64,000 nucleotides of DNA from CAMDPA01 sp965223035 (GCA_965223035.1 OZ244980.1:1922001-1986000); one strand, 5' to 3'; positions 34,503-44,602 are shown, counted from the stretch's first letter. Translations and numbers: made by a program. Notes: generated by a model from the sequence alone, not told the origin.

Positions 34503-34931
34503 TCATTCCTCCGGCTCGAAGGCGAGCGCGACACCATTGATGCAATAGCGTTGAAAGGTGGGTCCGGGGCCGTCGGGGAACACATGACCCAGATGGGCGT
34601 CGCAGCGCGCGCACTTTACTTCGATACGGCGCATAAACAGCGAGCGGTCCTCATGCTCGGTGACCGCATCGGCTGAGACCGCGCGGACATAGCTCGGCCA
34701 GCCGGTGCCTGAGTCAAACTTGTCGTCGGCGTGGAACAGGTCATGCCCGCAACAGACGCAACTGAACGAGCCGGCGCGCTTTTCGGCATGCAGCGGACTG
34801 GTGAAGGCCCGCTCGGTCCCCTGCTGGCGCGTCACGTAATAGGCTTCCGGCGTCAGTTGCGCGCGCCATTCCTCCTCGCTCTTGACCACTTTCTGGCGGG
34901 AGCTGGAGCTGCCTTTTAGGTCCTTGGTCAT
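34503..34931 (-). CDS. msrB: Peptide-methionine (R)-S-oxide reductase
   Basis: Repairs oxidised methionine (the R-sulfoxide) in proteins. 142 residues from an ATG with AAGGGA ten bases upstream; a GTG at 34970 is an alternative. Two zinc-binding CxxC pairs (SCVCCGHDLF and CARCDAHLGHVF), FDSGTGWPSY and the catalytic cysteine in QRYCINGVALAF are all present. No signal peptide, so the cytoplasmic form. No msrA is adjacent. Confidence 0.96.
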   Translation of the reverse strand: MTKDLKGSSSSRQKVVKSEEEWRAQLTPEAYYVTRQQGTERAFTSPLHAEKRAGSFSCVCCGHDLFHADDKFDSGTGWPSYVRAVSADAVTEHEDRSLFMRRIEVKCARCDAHLGHVFPDGPGPTFQRYCINGVALAFEPEE

Positions 34932-35364
34932 CGAAACGCGTCCCTTGAGCTTGTCGTCGCGGATCGCCACTTAAATATGGTGAACGCGCGGTGGTTACCA
35001 GCGGGCCGCCGCCGCCCTCACGGGCGAGCGGCATTGGTGTGCGTGGGTGGTCGAGTAGAGCAAATGTCAGAGATTGAATCCTAGTCTTGAGGGCAACTTT
35101 GGTTGAGATCTATTATCGTCCGGCGGACCCGTTAGTAACGTCTAATATTTGTTGGCATAAAACATTGACAGACACTATGGGATATTGTCCAAGATTGCGA
35201 GAGGCGGAGAAGGACAAGCGTCCTCCGCGGTGGATTTACATGTTTTTCGCGCATAATTCTGCGATGGCAGGGTCGAGGAGGGTCGTTGGCGCCTGCCCTG
35301 CTGCGGATGTTGCGTGGCCGGACTGTTTGAGGCGCGAGCGGTGCTGATTGAGGAGGAGGGCAGA
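34932..35364. other. Divergent promoter region of msrB and mucR
   Basis: About 430 bp. The part from 35060 to 35200 is AT-rich and probably holds the mucR promoter (TTGACA at 35166-35171 is a possible -35 box). Ros/MucR proteins often bind AT-rich sites upstream of their own genes. No repeat element here. Confidence 0.4.
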
Positions 35365-35772
35365 ATGGACGAAGCGCCAAGGAACGAGCTGCTCGGCTAC
35401 ACCGTTGAAATCGTTTCGTCCTATGTCAGCAACAATGAGCTGCCAGCGACGGAGCTGTCGAAATTAATCGCCGATACGCACATGGCGCTGTCCAGGGTCG
35501 TGTTGAACCATACACCGATCGAACGCGACGAATTAAAGCCGGCGGTCTCGGTCAAGCGCTCGGTCACGGCTGACTACATCGTGTGCTTGGAAGACGGCAA
35601 AAAATTCAAATCGCTGAAGCGCCACCTTCGGACGCATTATAATCTTTCTCCGGAGGAGTATCGCGAGAAGTGGGGGCTGCCGCCCGATTATCCTATGGTC
35701 GCACCCAACTATGCCGCGGCGCGTTCCAATCTGGCCAAGAAGATGGGGTTGGGAACCCGGCGCGAGCGCTGA
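35365..35772 (+). CDS. mucR: MucR/Ros family zinc-finger transcriptional regulator
   Basis: 135 residues, ATG preceded by GGAGGAGGG. N-terminal oligomerisation part (GYTVEIVSSYVSNNELPATE), then the Ros-type zinc finger (DYIVCLEDGKKFKSLKRHLR, THYNLSPEEYREKWGLPPDY) and the basic end YAAARSNLAKKMGLG. The first zinc-ligand pair is incomplete (a single Cys, with Asp nearby), as in several MucR proteins. Homologues in rhizobia, Brucella and Caulobacter are global regulators of exopolysaccharide, motility and cell-cycle genes. Stands alone. Confidence 0.94.
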   Translation: MDEAPRNELLGYTVEIVSSYVSNNELPATELSKLIADTHMALSRVVLNHTPIERDELKPAVSVKRSVTADYIVCLEDGKKFKSLKRHLRTHYNLSPEEYREKWGLPPDYPMVAPNYAAARSNLAKKMGLGTRRER

Positions 35773-35856
35773 GCACGGTACGAATTTGCGCGTGCGCATG
35801 GAGCCGCCGGCCGGCGCGCGACAATGCTCCACTGAGGTCGGAGGCCCACGGCCTAC

Positions 35857-36030
35857 ATCAATTCCGGCTTAGGCGGAATCGCCCGAGCCGGCCCGCTGCC
35901 CTGCCCGATTCCTCCACTCCATTCCTCCAATGGGCCACCCAATGGCATGATGTTCTGGGTGGCCCCGTTGAGGGACAAGTGGAGAAATGGGGCGGGCCAG
36001 CGGGATGGTTCCAGCTAAGACTGAAACGCT
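35857..36030. repeat. Family B element, long complete copy
   Basis: Begins ATTCCGGCTTAGGCGGAATC, then GAGCCGGCCCGC, GGGCCACCCAATGGC, GGGTGGCC and ends GGGATGGTTCCAGCTAAGAC then TGAAACGCT. It is 174 bp, longer than other copies through extra central sequence. Confidence 0.82.
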
Positions 36031-36110
36031 ATCAGCCGTCGCTGCTTGCTGCCGCCGGCGTTACGTTCGTTAACGTCCTGTCCGCCACCGGACGATCCGC
36101 AAGCCGTTGC

Positions 36111-36138
36111 GCAACAGTCGATCCGCAACAGTCGATCC
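36111..36138. repeat. 14-bp tandem duplication
   Basis: GCAACAGTCGATCC occurs twice in a row. Confidence 0.85.
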
Positions 36139-36777
36139 GTGCGGGGGGCGGCCAGCGTCAACCGGCATCTTCAGCTGTGCTGGTTGGCGTGCTGGCGGTG
36201 CAAGCTGGCCTCCGACCGTACGCTCGTGGGGGCGTGGCGTGAACCCTGATCGAGGCGCGGCCGGACATCGTCTCAACGGTTGGCCGACTGCGCAGCCAGG
36301 CCACCGACGGCCGCGGCCGTCGGCCATCAACGTGCCAGCCGCGAATAGGTTGGCCGTCGGCGCCGGCCCGAGCCCCCGGCCCGCTCTACGTACGGGTGGC
36401 GGTTGCAGTTCGCGGCCGGTCTCTATTCAATTGATCCCATTCAGCCCATTTGCCCGGTTTGGCCATTATTGCAATGATGCAGCGCAGCCGCGGTTGCGGG
36501 GATTACTCTCGCTCGGTAGGGTTGGGCAGGGCCGACAGAAGAGATGTTTTTCATCTCCGTATAATGAATTCAATGGCATTTGCTCCACGTTCGGCCTGTT
36601 TCAACGGCGCGCCCGCTTGTCCAGTGACGTTTTGATGTAGCCGCGACGTATTTATCCCCGGCGTTCACCGACTCGGTAAAACGATACGTCCAACGCGACG
36701 TGAGTTTCATAGAATTTGCGGCATCGCCAGCAGGCAGTTCGGAATTTTAATCCGCATATGAATTATGCTTGCGAGAA

Positions 36778-37164
36778 ATGATGATTGCTGATGACGACAT
36801 CCACCTCATGCAAAGCGCAGCCGGCGATCAAGAGGCGCTGGTGTCGGTCAGATCCATCATCGAACAGACCGTAGCCGGCGTGTTCGACATCGACGTACGG
36901 TTAATGCGCAGCTCAACACGGGGGCGGGCGCAGATTGCCCTCGCGCGGCAAGTCGCGATGTATCTTGCGCATGTTGGGTGTGGCTTCAACCTCACCGAGG
37001 TCGGAACCATGTTCGAGCGAGACCGGACGACGGTCTCGCACGCCTGTAGCGTCGTTGAGTTGCGACGCGATGAAGCCCGGTTCGATCAGGCCATCGAGCT
37101 GTTGGAATTGGTGATCAAAGTCTTTGTCGGGTCAACGCAAGGCTCCACCACGCATGTGTCGTAG
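36778..37164 (+). CDS. DnaA C-terminal domain-like DNA-binding protein
   Basis: 128 residues that resemble only domain IV of DnaA, the DnaA-box-binding helix-turn-helix: TRGRAQIALARQVAMYLAHV, FNLTEVGTMFERDRTTVSHA. There is no AAA+ ATPase part. Such stand-alone proteins are common in Hyphomicrobiales, usually next to a DUF6456 protein as here (62 bp downstream). They may recognise DnaA-box-like sites and act as regulators. Start choice is open between ATG 36778 and ATG 36781; a TTG at 36769 is also in frame. Confidence 0.86.
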   Translation: MMIADDDIHLMQSAAGDQEALVSVRSIIEQTVAGVFDIDVRLMRSSTRGRAQIALARQVAMYLAHVGCGFNLTEVGTMFERDRTTVSHACSVVELRRDEARFDQAIELLELVIKVFVGSTQGSTTHVS

Positions 37165-37226
37165 CAGTTGACAGGGCGTGGAGCGATAGACGGTCAGCGC
37201 TGCAGTTGGTCAAACAGGAGAGGCGC

Positions 37227-38105
37227 ATGGGGCAGAACCATCGTTTCGACATCGATGATGCGATGTTAACCAAGTTGAAGGCCTTATCGCGGCGTGGCGC
37301 TGTCTTGCGTCGCGAGGCGGATGGTGGTGGGCTGGTGCAGCAGCAATCCCATCAACCACGCCGTTCGCATAGCCTTCGCTTGTTGCCGCGCGAATTGACC
37401 CAGGCGCTCGCGGCCGGATGGCTGAGGCAACTCGGCGGCGATGGGTTCGTGCTGTCGCGGCGCGGCGCCGGTGCGTTGCGCCGGGCGCTCAGTCGCCAGG
37501 GCGTGGAGACGCCAGCGGAGCCAGCAACTGCGCTGCGGCCGGCCAGCGATGACAACGCTCGCGCGCAGCCATCCGCCACCGGTCCACCCAAGCTCAATGC
37601 GCGAGAGAGCCCGCTGGCATGGCTGCACCAACGTCGTAACCGCGATGGCCAGCCGCTGATATCCCAGGCTCAGTTCGACGCTGGGGAGCGTTTGCGGCTG
37701 GACTTCGAATTGGCACAATTGATGCCGCGGGTGACCGCGAGCTGGGGTGCAGCTGTGCCGGCCGGGCGACGACGTGGGCCGGAGGTCGGGCTTGAACTGT
37801 CCGAACGGGCCCTGGCGGCGCGGATGCGGGTTGAGGCGGCGTTGCAGGCGGTCGGGCCGGAGTTGGCAAACGTGCTGCTCGATGTCTGCTGTTTTTTGAA
37901 AGGTCTCGAGCAGGCGGAGCTCGCCTATCGCTGGCCGCGTCGCTCTGGAAAGGTCCTGCTCCATGTCGGCCTCGCCCAATTGGCCCGGCATTACGGATTG
38001 GCGCCCGACACCGGCAAACAGGCCATTGCACGTGCTGGGATAGCAAGCTGGGCCGTCGCTGATTATCGGCCATCGTTCGATGCCGCATCGCCTGGTGAAA
38101 GCTAA
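37227..38105 (+). CDS. DUF6456 domain protein
   Basis: 292 residues; ATG preceded by AGGAGAGG. The C-terminal DUF6456 domain starts near residue 120: ESPLAWLHQRRN, FDAGERLRLDFELAQLMPRV, ALAARMRVEAALQAVGPELA, GKVLLHVGLAQLARHYGL. The N-terminal 90 residues contain a possible winged-helix (LTKLKALSRRGAVLRREADG, LPRELTQALAAGWLRQLGGD). Likely DNA-binding, function unknown. Its constant partner, the DnaA-C-like protein, is immediately upstream. Confidence 0.86.
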   Translation: MGQNHRFDIDDAMLTKLKALSRRGAVLRREADGGGLVQQQSHQPRRSHSLRLLPRELTQALAAGWLRQLGGDGFVLSRRGAGALRRALSRQGVETPAEPATALRPASDDNARAQPSATGPPKLNARESPLAWLHQRRNRDGQPLISQAQFDAGERLRLDFELAQLMPRVTASWGAAVPAGRRRGPEVGLELSERALAARMRVEAALQAVGPELANVLLDVCCFLKGLEQAELAYRWPRRSGKVLLHVGLAQLARHYGLAPDTGKQAIARAGIASWAVADYRPSFDAASPGES

Positions 38106-38120
38106 CCGTTAGACCGGCGC

Positions 38121-38187
38121 CAGATCATCTTTGCGCCTTTCTTCTTCGGCGTCGTTTCGATGCCGATGAAAGGCGGCAATGATGTAG
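38121..38187. repeat. Decayed family A hairpin
   Basis: CAGATCATCTTTGCGCC at one end and GAAAGGCGGCAATGATGTAG at the other; the arms are only partly complementary. Confidence 0.55.
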
Positions 38188-38215
38188 TGATCGGTGGGGC
38201 GATCGGCCGGCGAGG

Positions 38216-38238
38216 CTGAGCCGCCTAAGGCGGATAGG
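38216..38238. repeat. Family B end fragment
   Basis: Only the GCCGCCTAAGGCGGATAGG palindrome remains. Confidence 0.5.
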
Positions 38239-38240
38239 CT

Positions 38241-38687
38241 TCAAGCACCCGCTGCGGCACCCCGCGTCGTCCGCGCAGCGGCCGCCGCATCGGTGCGAAC
38301 GCGTTGGATCATCGACGCCAAGCCGTTCGAACGTTGCGGTGTGAGGTGTTCGTGAAGGCCTAGCCCGGCGAAGATTTGGCCCAGATCGGTGTTGGCGATT
38401 TCGTCCGCGGTCTTGCCATCGATCGCCGCAAGCAGGATCGCGATCAAGCCCCGCACGATGAACGCATCGCTATCACCGTTGAACACCAGCTGGGGTGGCA
38501 AGCCTTCCCGCGGGTGCATTTCGCAGATCAACCAAACCTGACTGACGCACCCGCGCACGCGGTTCGCTTCAACCTTGTCGCTGGCCTTGAGACCCGGCAA
38601 TGCGCGTCCGAGCTCGATCACATAGCGGTAGCGATCCTCCCAATCATCAAGCAGCTCGAAATTCTCGCGGATTTCATCAAGCAACAT
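38241..38687 (-). CDS. sufE: SufE family Fe-S cluster assembly protein
   Basis: Accepts persulfide sulfur from the SufS cysteine desulfurase and passes it to the SufBCD scaffold. 148 residues. Seen: IRENFELLDDWEDRYRYVIE, the active-site cysteine in NRVRGCVSQVWLIC, and LLAAIDGKTADEI. The end is Ala/Arg/Thr-rich and not conserved. Other suf genes are not in the window. Confidence 0.94.
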   Translation of the reverse strand: MLLDEIRENFELLDDWEDRYRYVIELGRALPGLKASDKVEANRVRGCVSQVWLICEMHPREGLPPQLVFNGDSDAFIVRGLIAILLAAIDGKTADEIANTDLGQIFAGLGLHEHLTPQRSNGLASMIQRVRTDAAAAARTTRGAAAGA

Positions 38688-38955
38688 GGGGGTCTGGCTC
38701 CGGCGACAGGCTATCAGCTACGAGTTCGCCGGGCGCCTTGCCTGGTCTACAGACTGACGGCTCGGCAGCGGCAACGGTTGGCGGTCTCCCACCTGACTTA
38801 GCGCCACCGCCCAAGGATGCAAGGTGGGGTGGACGGCGTGGTCCGTCCCCTCGCTGGAGACCGGTCGCGCTCGGTGTTAGCGGATTATTAAGGTTCATAC
38901 TTTGATAATCCCACAGCAGGCGTTGGGAAAGTTCGCGTCAGGAGTGTTTCAGCGT

Positions 38956-39579
38956 ATGACGCCACAGCGGGCAAAAACATATCTATGGTTGTTCCTTGCG
39001 TTGAGCGGGAGCGTATGCGCCAATCTGTTATTGTTCCAGTCCTCCGGCGGAGGCTGGTCCAGTGCCAGTCGTGCGACCTCCAAGGCGATGCGGCTTTCGG
39101 TAGCTGCCACAACCAATCGCGCGGACGCCGATCAAAACCTCGACACTGTGCGAGCGGTGCAACGTGAGCTGAAGGCGCTCAACCTCTATCCGGGGCGCGT
39201 GGACGGCAAGGCGAATCTGCTGACCTATGCTGCCATCATGGAATACCAGCAGGCCCGGGCGATGCCGATTACGGGTGAGCCGTCGCAGACCTTGTTACGC
39301 CATCTGATTCTCGGTCCGAGCGGCGATCCGGCACCATCAGGTCAGGGGGGTCGGGTGGTGCCTGGCACGGCCGCAGACCGATCGGTCCGGCGCATCCGCC
39401 GGATGCTGGCGAGCCTGGGATACCAAACCGGCCCGGACACCGGCCGATTGACGCACGATTTCATACGTGGCATCCGGGCCTTCGAGGCGGAGAACGATTT
39501 GCCTAGGGTCGGGCGCATCACGGCGCGGTTGGCCTTCCAAATGGAGCGAGCGTTGGCGCGCCTGAAGCCGCGCTCCTGA
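38956..39579 (+). CDS. Membrane-anchored protein with two peptidoglycan-binding-like domains
   Basis: 207 residues from an ATG that follows AGGAGT. An N-terminal membrane helix (YLWLFLALSGSVCANLLLF) is followed by two peptidoglycan-binding-like repeats: VQRELKALNLYPGRVDGKAN (about residue 68 on) and IRRMLASLGYQTGPDTGRLT (about 150 on), each ending in a helix such as FIRGIRAFEAEN. A frame extension to a TTG at 38902 is less likely. The stop overlaps the next start (TGATG), so the pair is translationally coupled. Confidence 0.82.
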   Translation: MTPQRAKTYLWLFLALSGSVCANLLLFQSSGGGWSSASRATSKAMRLSVAATTNRADADQNLDTVRAVQRELKALNLYPGRVDGKANLLTYAAIMEYQQARAMPITGEPSQTLLRHLILGPSGDPAPSGQGGRVVPGTAADRSVRRIRRMLASLGYQTGPDTGRLTHDFIRGIRAFEAENDLPRVGRITARLAFQMERALARLKPRS

Positions 39580-39986
39580 TGCGCAACGCTCAAAGCGCCG
39601 CAGCGGTGGGCAGCGGCGGTGAAGCCGGGTTGGCGAGCATGATCCGTGTGCCATCTGAATTATGGGTCAGGGCGCTCGTCCGGCACTGCGATGCGCAGGC
39701 CGTGCCGGCAGTCGTGGTCCGGCGCGGCGATGCCGATGCGGGAACGGTGTTCGTCAAGGTTCGGCTGCTCGACGGCACGGCCAAACTGTTCGGGCCGGCG
39801 CCCGCTGGTCTGCAATCGGGGGAGGTGCCAGGCGGCGCGTTGCGCGCGATGACGGCGCATCTGGACGCCGAGGGTGTGCCCGAGGCTGAGGCCGAAGCCT
39901 ATCTCAGCCAGCAAATCGCGTTCGACCCCGATGTCTGGGTGGTCGAAATCGACGACCGCGTCGGCCGCAACTTCTTTGACTTTTAA
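39579..39986 (+). CDS. DUF1491 family protein
   Basis: 135 residues, small cytoplasmic protein of the alphaproteobacterial DUF1491 family: RVPSELWVRALVRHCDAQAV, VVVRRGDADAGTVFVKV, FDPDVWVVEIDDRVGRNFFD. The start at 39579 overlaps the preceding stop by one base; the conserved region begins at the internal ATG 39639, so that start is also possible. Function unknown. Coupling to the peptidoglycan-binding protein is seen directly. Confidence 0.88.
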   Translation: MRNAQSAAAVGSGGEAGLASMIRVPSELWVRALVRHCDAQAVPAVVVRRGDADAGTVFVKVRLLDGTAKLFGPAPAGLQSGEVPGGALRAMTAHLDAEGVPEAEAEAYLSQQIAFDPDVWVVEIDDRVGRNFFDF

Positions 39987-40252
39987 GATCGCATGGGCGG
40001 CATGGGCTCCCCGTGTGCCGCGCGAAGGCTGATCGCTGGGCAGGCCCGCTCCCCACCGAGCCACAAAGTTGATCGCGCCCGACGATTGGAGCAAACATCA
40101 TGCGGGCGGCCGCGCAGCATCAAACTTCATTCTGGGTGGGTGCGGCGGCGGCTCATGAACGCTAGATCATCGCGCCTTAAATCGGAACCGCAAAGCCGGT
40201 TCCGATTTAAGGCGCAAAGATGATCGCTCTTAAAGTGGTGAGCAACCTGCCT

Positions 40253-41125
<873 letters not shown>

Positions 41126-41191
41126 GATCGCTGACAGGTCCCTCGATGGGTGTGGGGTGGCGGCTCGCCATTATCCTATTGGCTGATGCGT

Positions 41192-41887
41192 CTAATGCTG
41201 GTAGGGCCGGCCCTGATAGTCCTCGAAGACGCCGCTGTTGGCCAATGAGAGCTGCTCAAGGCGCGCAGCCAGGCCCTCGGCGCTGGCGGCAGGCGTGACC
41301 GGCGCGGCCGGTCCGCCCATAGTCGAGCTGACCCAGCCTGGATGATAGCAGCCGACGGCAATGCCCTTGGGCTTGAGCGCGACGGCCAGGTTGAGCGCAA
41401 GGTTGGCCGCCGCGGCTTTGGAGACGCGATAGGCGAGGGTGTCGCCGGTGGCATGCGCAGACGAGCCCATCATCGAGGACAGGATCGCCAGCTTGCCAGC
41501 CTTCGCCCGCTTGAGATGAGGGAGAAAGGCGCGCGCGGTCAAGAACGGGCCGGCGACGTTGGTCATCAGGATTCGCGACCATTCGGCCGCATCATGGCCG
41601 GCATCCTCGATGCCGCCGCGCGAACTCATCAAGCCGGCGTTACAAAACACGACGTCGATGGCGCGCTCGCCGGTCGCCTCGGCGGCTTGGGCGATGTTAG
41701 CTTCATCGGTGACATCCAGTGCCAGGATCTCAACGCGATAGCCGCTGGTGTCGGCCAGGGCTTGCAGCGCCGTGGCCTGTTTAGGTTGACGTGTGGTCGC
41801 AATCACCGTGTCGCCGCGCGCCGCGTAATGATGGACCAGCGCCAAGCCAATACCCCGATTGGCGCCCGTCAAGAGGACTGTCGTCAT
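41192..41887 (-). CDS. Short-chain dehydrogenase/reductase
   Basis: 231 residues, classical SDR fold. NAD(P)-binding VLLTGANRGIGLAL at the N-terminus, ALDVTD, VFCNAGLM, the catalytic Ser in ILSSMMGSS and YRVSKAAAANL, then CYHPGWVSSTMGG. The basic residues near the first strand are few, so NADH or NADPH preference is unclear. It resembles the group that includes csgA/C-factor-like reductases. Substrate unknown; divergent to nothing obvious. Confidence 0.92.
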   Translation of the reverse strand: MTTVLLTGANRGIGLALVHHYAARGDTVIATTRQPKQATALQALADTSGYRVEILALDVTDEANIAQAAEATGERAIDVVFCNAGLMSSRGGIEDAGHDAAEWSRILMTNVAGPFLTARAFLPHLKRAKAGKLAILSSMMGSSAHATGDTLAYRVSKAAAANLALNLAVALKPKGIAVGCYHPGWVSSTMGGPAAPVTPAASAEGLAARLEQLSLANSGVFEDYQGRPYQH

Positions 41888-42596
41888 GGTTGATGATCCA
41901 CCATTTGTGGCCGAGCCGAGCGGCCAGGGTCGATACCAGGTTTATCACTTGGCCGGATCAAGGCAACCGCGGCATCTGGTGCCTGGCAAACGGCGGGCGC
42001 GTATGGTGGGGTCGGCAAGGTGGGGTATCAACGGCAGCGCACGGTCGCCGTAGGCAGCGCCACCCCCGAGCTCGCGGAGGTGGCGCTCGGCGCAGGTCGC
42101 GCCGTCCAAGGCGGTTAGCCAACATGTCCGCGTGGGGTTCCCGATGCAAGGCCCTGGGCTTGGAGGGAGTGCCTTCTCGGGCACGAATATGGGCTGGCTC
42201 GAGGCCACTACCACCTTGAATCAAAAAATCATTGGAACAACGAACGAAAAATCCAGAAGCGCGAAATCTTGACTCCCTGTTACGCGAGCTTTGACGATTC
42301 GGGTACGCCAGGTTGCGCGTGCAGCTCGCGCGCCCGTCACCGTGCCGAACAATCTTATAACGTGTATCATAAAAACATACAACCATGGATAGTTTATTTG
42401 TTGATTGGACCAGCCGCGCTGTCAGCGTATTTCGAACCAATTTGGTCGTTGGCAGATCAGCCGCTTGACTGTGGCGTGCAACCGAATAACAAGGTGGCTG
42501 CTAAGCGGATGGTGCTAGCACCGAACATTGCCCTTTTGCCTGGTTTCAGATTTGACCAACAGACGTGGCATCTCTGTTTCGAAACCAGCCTCCCGG
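41888..42596. other. Spacer upstream of dksA
   Basis: About 700 bp; the part from 42200 to 42520 is AT-richer and probably contains the dksA promoter. A 160-codon frame on the minus strand (41958-42440) is low-complexity and not supported. Confidence 0.45.
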
Positions 42597-43601
42597 ATGG
42601 TGCCGGGAGCGGCGGTCAAGAAGCGTGCGAAGGTGGCAACGTCGCGCGGGGGATGTCATACTGTTAGCCGGGTTGAGGACGCTAAGCCGACCAAATCGAA
42701 ACGGGCCCCCCACAGCCAGCACCGGAAGGCGGAACGCGCCGAGATCGTTCGCTCGGCGGGACGGCAATCGGCTCAGCCAGTGACTACGGCCGGCGGCGCC
42801 AAACATGCGGAGGCGGCCTGCAAGGAACTGCTCGACGTCGGATCGAAGCGGGCTGTTCAAGCCGAGCACGGCATCCGACCGATGATGTGGTTGGACATGG
42901 ATACGTCTAAAGGGTGTGTCGACATTAAGCGAAGCAAGGCGACGGCGGCCAAGCCTGTGACGATCGAAAGTCGATCAGCGCGATCGAAGGTCAAGGTCGG
43001 CAAGGCTGTCGGTCAGGCGCCGCCGAAACCAGCCGAGGCCACTCGAGGCGGCAAGTCGCGCAGCAACAAGGTGAAATCGTCGGGAGCCAACGGCATGGGC
43101 AAACCCTCCAAGAGCTTGGAGGCAGTGAGTCATCCACGCACTGGACCCGTCGGTGAGCCGGAGCTGGCCCAGCAGGTGGCCAGGCCTGAGATTGTGCTGC
43201 GCGAGGACTACCGGCCGAGCGAGGCCGAACCGTTCATGAACGAGCTGCAACTCCACTACTTCAAGCGGAAGCTGACGCGGTGGAAGGAAGATGTTTTATC
43301 GCAGACCCGGCGAACGCTGAACGACATGCACCAAGACAGCATGCAGTTCGCCGATCTGGCCGATCGGGCCACATCGGAGGCGGATCGGGCGTTGGAGTTG
43401 CGCGCCAGAGACCGACAGCGAAAACTGATTTCGAAGATCGATGCCGCTTTGGCCCGGATCGAAGACGGAAGTTACGGCTACTGCGAGGAGACCGGGGAGC
43501 CGATTGGGCTTAAGCGACTCGATGCGCGCCCAATCGCAACGCTGTCGTTGGAGGCGCAGGAGCGGCATGAGCGGCGCGAGCGGGTGCATCGGGAGGATTG
43601 A
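42597..43601 (+). CDS. dksA: DksA-type RNA polymerase-binding regulator with long basic N-terminal extension
   Basis: The last 140 residues are a complete alphaproteobacterial DksA, which binds in the RNA polymerase secondary channel and mediates the (p)ppGpp response: VLREDYRPSEAEPFMNELQL, coiled-coil tip FADLADRATSEADRALELRA, KLISKIDAALARIEDGSYGY, EETGEPIGLKRLDARPIATL. The zinc-finger region keeps one Cys (GYCEETGE), the degenerate form usual in this class. Ahead of it is an unusual extension of about 195 residues rich in Lys, Arg, Ala and Ser (AKPTKSKRAPHSQHRKAERA). The start is uncertain: ATG 42597 is called, a TTG at 42528 is in frame, and neither has a good ribosome-binding site. Confidence 0.85.
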   Translation: MVPGAAVKKRAKVATSRGGCHTVSRVEDAKPTKSKRAPHSQHRKAERAEIVRSAGRQSAQPVTTAGGAKHAEAACKELLDVGSKRAVQAEHGIRPMMWLDMDTSKGCVDIKRSKATAAKPVTIESRSARSKVKVGKAVGQAPPKPAEATRGGKSRSNKVKSSGANGMGKPSKSLEAVSHPRTGPVGEPELAQQVARPEIVLREDYRPSEAEPFMNELQLHYFKRKLTRWKEDVLSQTRRTLNDMHQDSMQFADLADRATSEADRALELRARDRQRKLISKIDAALARIEDGSYGYCEETGEPIGLKRLDARPIATLSLEAQERHERRERVHRED

Positions 43602-43688
43602 CGGTTGCTGTCAGCGTGCTCGGTGCCGGTCTGCCGCTGACCGGGCCACGGTGATGGTCACCCTTGAGACCGCTGTTATAAGACCGCG

Positions 43689-43760
43689 CTTAATGTGGTG
43701 AGCCACTTTCTGCCTTTGATCGGGATCGTTCCGATTCCGATCAAAGGCAGGTTGCTCTAG
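43689..43760. repeat. Family A single hairpin supplying the MscS gene stop
   Basis: TTTGATCGG pairs with CCGATCAAA, a third base-pair state at the same arm position (A-T and C-G elsewhere). Ends GCAGGTTGCTCTAG; the CTAG gives the TAG stop of the minus-strand channel gene. Its left part keeps only the spacer. Confidence 0.9.
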
Positions 43761-44518
43761 GGATCCTGCTCTGTCGCGGCGGCCGCAGCCGCTCGACGAC
43801 GCTCTTCCAGCGCCAGGGCAATGGCTTGCCGAATCGGTTCCAAGTCGCGCAGGCGGATATCGGTTTGCGGTCGCGGAACCTCGATTTGCGCCGCGCGCAG
43901 GGCATTGAGCACCGCAAACGCGAGCTCTGTCTTGGCGTCGGCGGCCGCGGTCCTGTCGGCGACCCGTACCGTCAAGCACAGGTCGACGGCGTTTGGACCA
44001 AACCCTGCAAAGGTGACGCTCGGCGGTGGCTGCTGTAGGACCCGCGGATCGGCTTGGGCCGCTTCAACGACGACGTCGCGGGCGCGCTCGAGCTCGGCCG
44101 CATAGCCCACGCCGACTGTGATCGCGACCGGCCAGGGTGATGTGGGTCCGCCCCAATTGCGCACGCGTCGCATGATCAGGTCGCCGTTGGGAATGATCAG
44201 CCGGGCGCCATCCCTGCTCTGCAGCTCGCAAGTGCGCAACCCAATCCGCTCGACCGTGCCTTCGTGTGCGCCGACGGCGATGAAATCACCGCGCCGGATC
44301 GGCCGCTCGAGCAACAGCTGGAAGCCGCTGGCACAGTCGATCCAAACGGTGTGCAGGCTCACGGCCAAGATCAGCGCCATCGTCCCGGCGGCCAGCAGCA
44401 CGAGGCTCGTCTCGAAGCCAGCGTGGGCCAATCCCGACGTCACGCCGACAGCGATGCCGATCGCGGCCGCCGCGAGGAGAATGGCGACGACGCCACCGCG
44501 TTGTTGGATTATCCGCAT
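43757..44518 (-). CDS. MscS-family mechanosensitive channel
   Basis: 253 residues, small form. Two hydrophobic segments at the N-terminus (VVAILLAAAAIGIAVGVTSG and LVLLAAGTMALILAVSLHTV), then the MscS beta domain (RRGDFIAVGAHEGTVERIGL, TCELQSRDGARLIIPNGDLI) and the C-terminal alpha/beta domain (VGYAAELERARDVVVEAAQ). Predicted to sit in the inner membrane and open on tension. The coding sequence ends EQDP with TAG from a family A element. Confidence 0.9.
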   Translation of the reverse strand: MRIIQQRGGVVAILLAAAAIGIAVGVTSGLAHAGFETSLVLLAAGTMALILAVSLHTVWIDCASGFQLLLERPIRRGDFIAVGAHEGTVERIGLRTCELQSRDGARLIIPNGDLIMRRVRNWGGPTSPWPVAITVGVGYAAELERARDVVVEAAQADPRVLQQPPPSVTFAGFGPNAVDLCLTVRVADRTAAADAKTELAFAVLNALRAAQIEVPRPQTDIRLRDLEPIRQAIALALEERRRAAAAAATEQDP

Positions 44519-44602
44519 GGCGTCAACTCACTTGCGTCGAACGCGGTGACGGTCCTGGGCTTGACCGGCCGACGACACCACCGCCGCCGGGCGTCGCACC
44601 CC

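Larger units (their letters stand above)
35773..36777. other. 1-kb spacer with family B element
   Basis: Contains the longest family B copy (35857-36030) and a 14-bp duplication (36111-36138). From 36420 to 36777 it becomes AT-richer and probably holds the promoter of the DnaA-C-like gene. No supported coding frame. Confidence 0.55.

Noticed and set aside
41958..42440. 160-codon frame on the minus strand upstream of dksA
   Set aside because: Composition typical of a chance frame in GC-rich DNA, and no ribosome-binding site.
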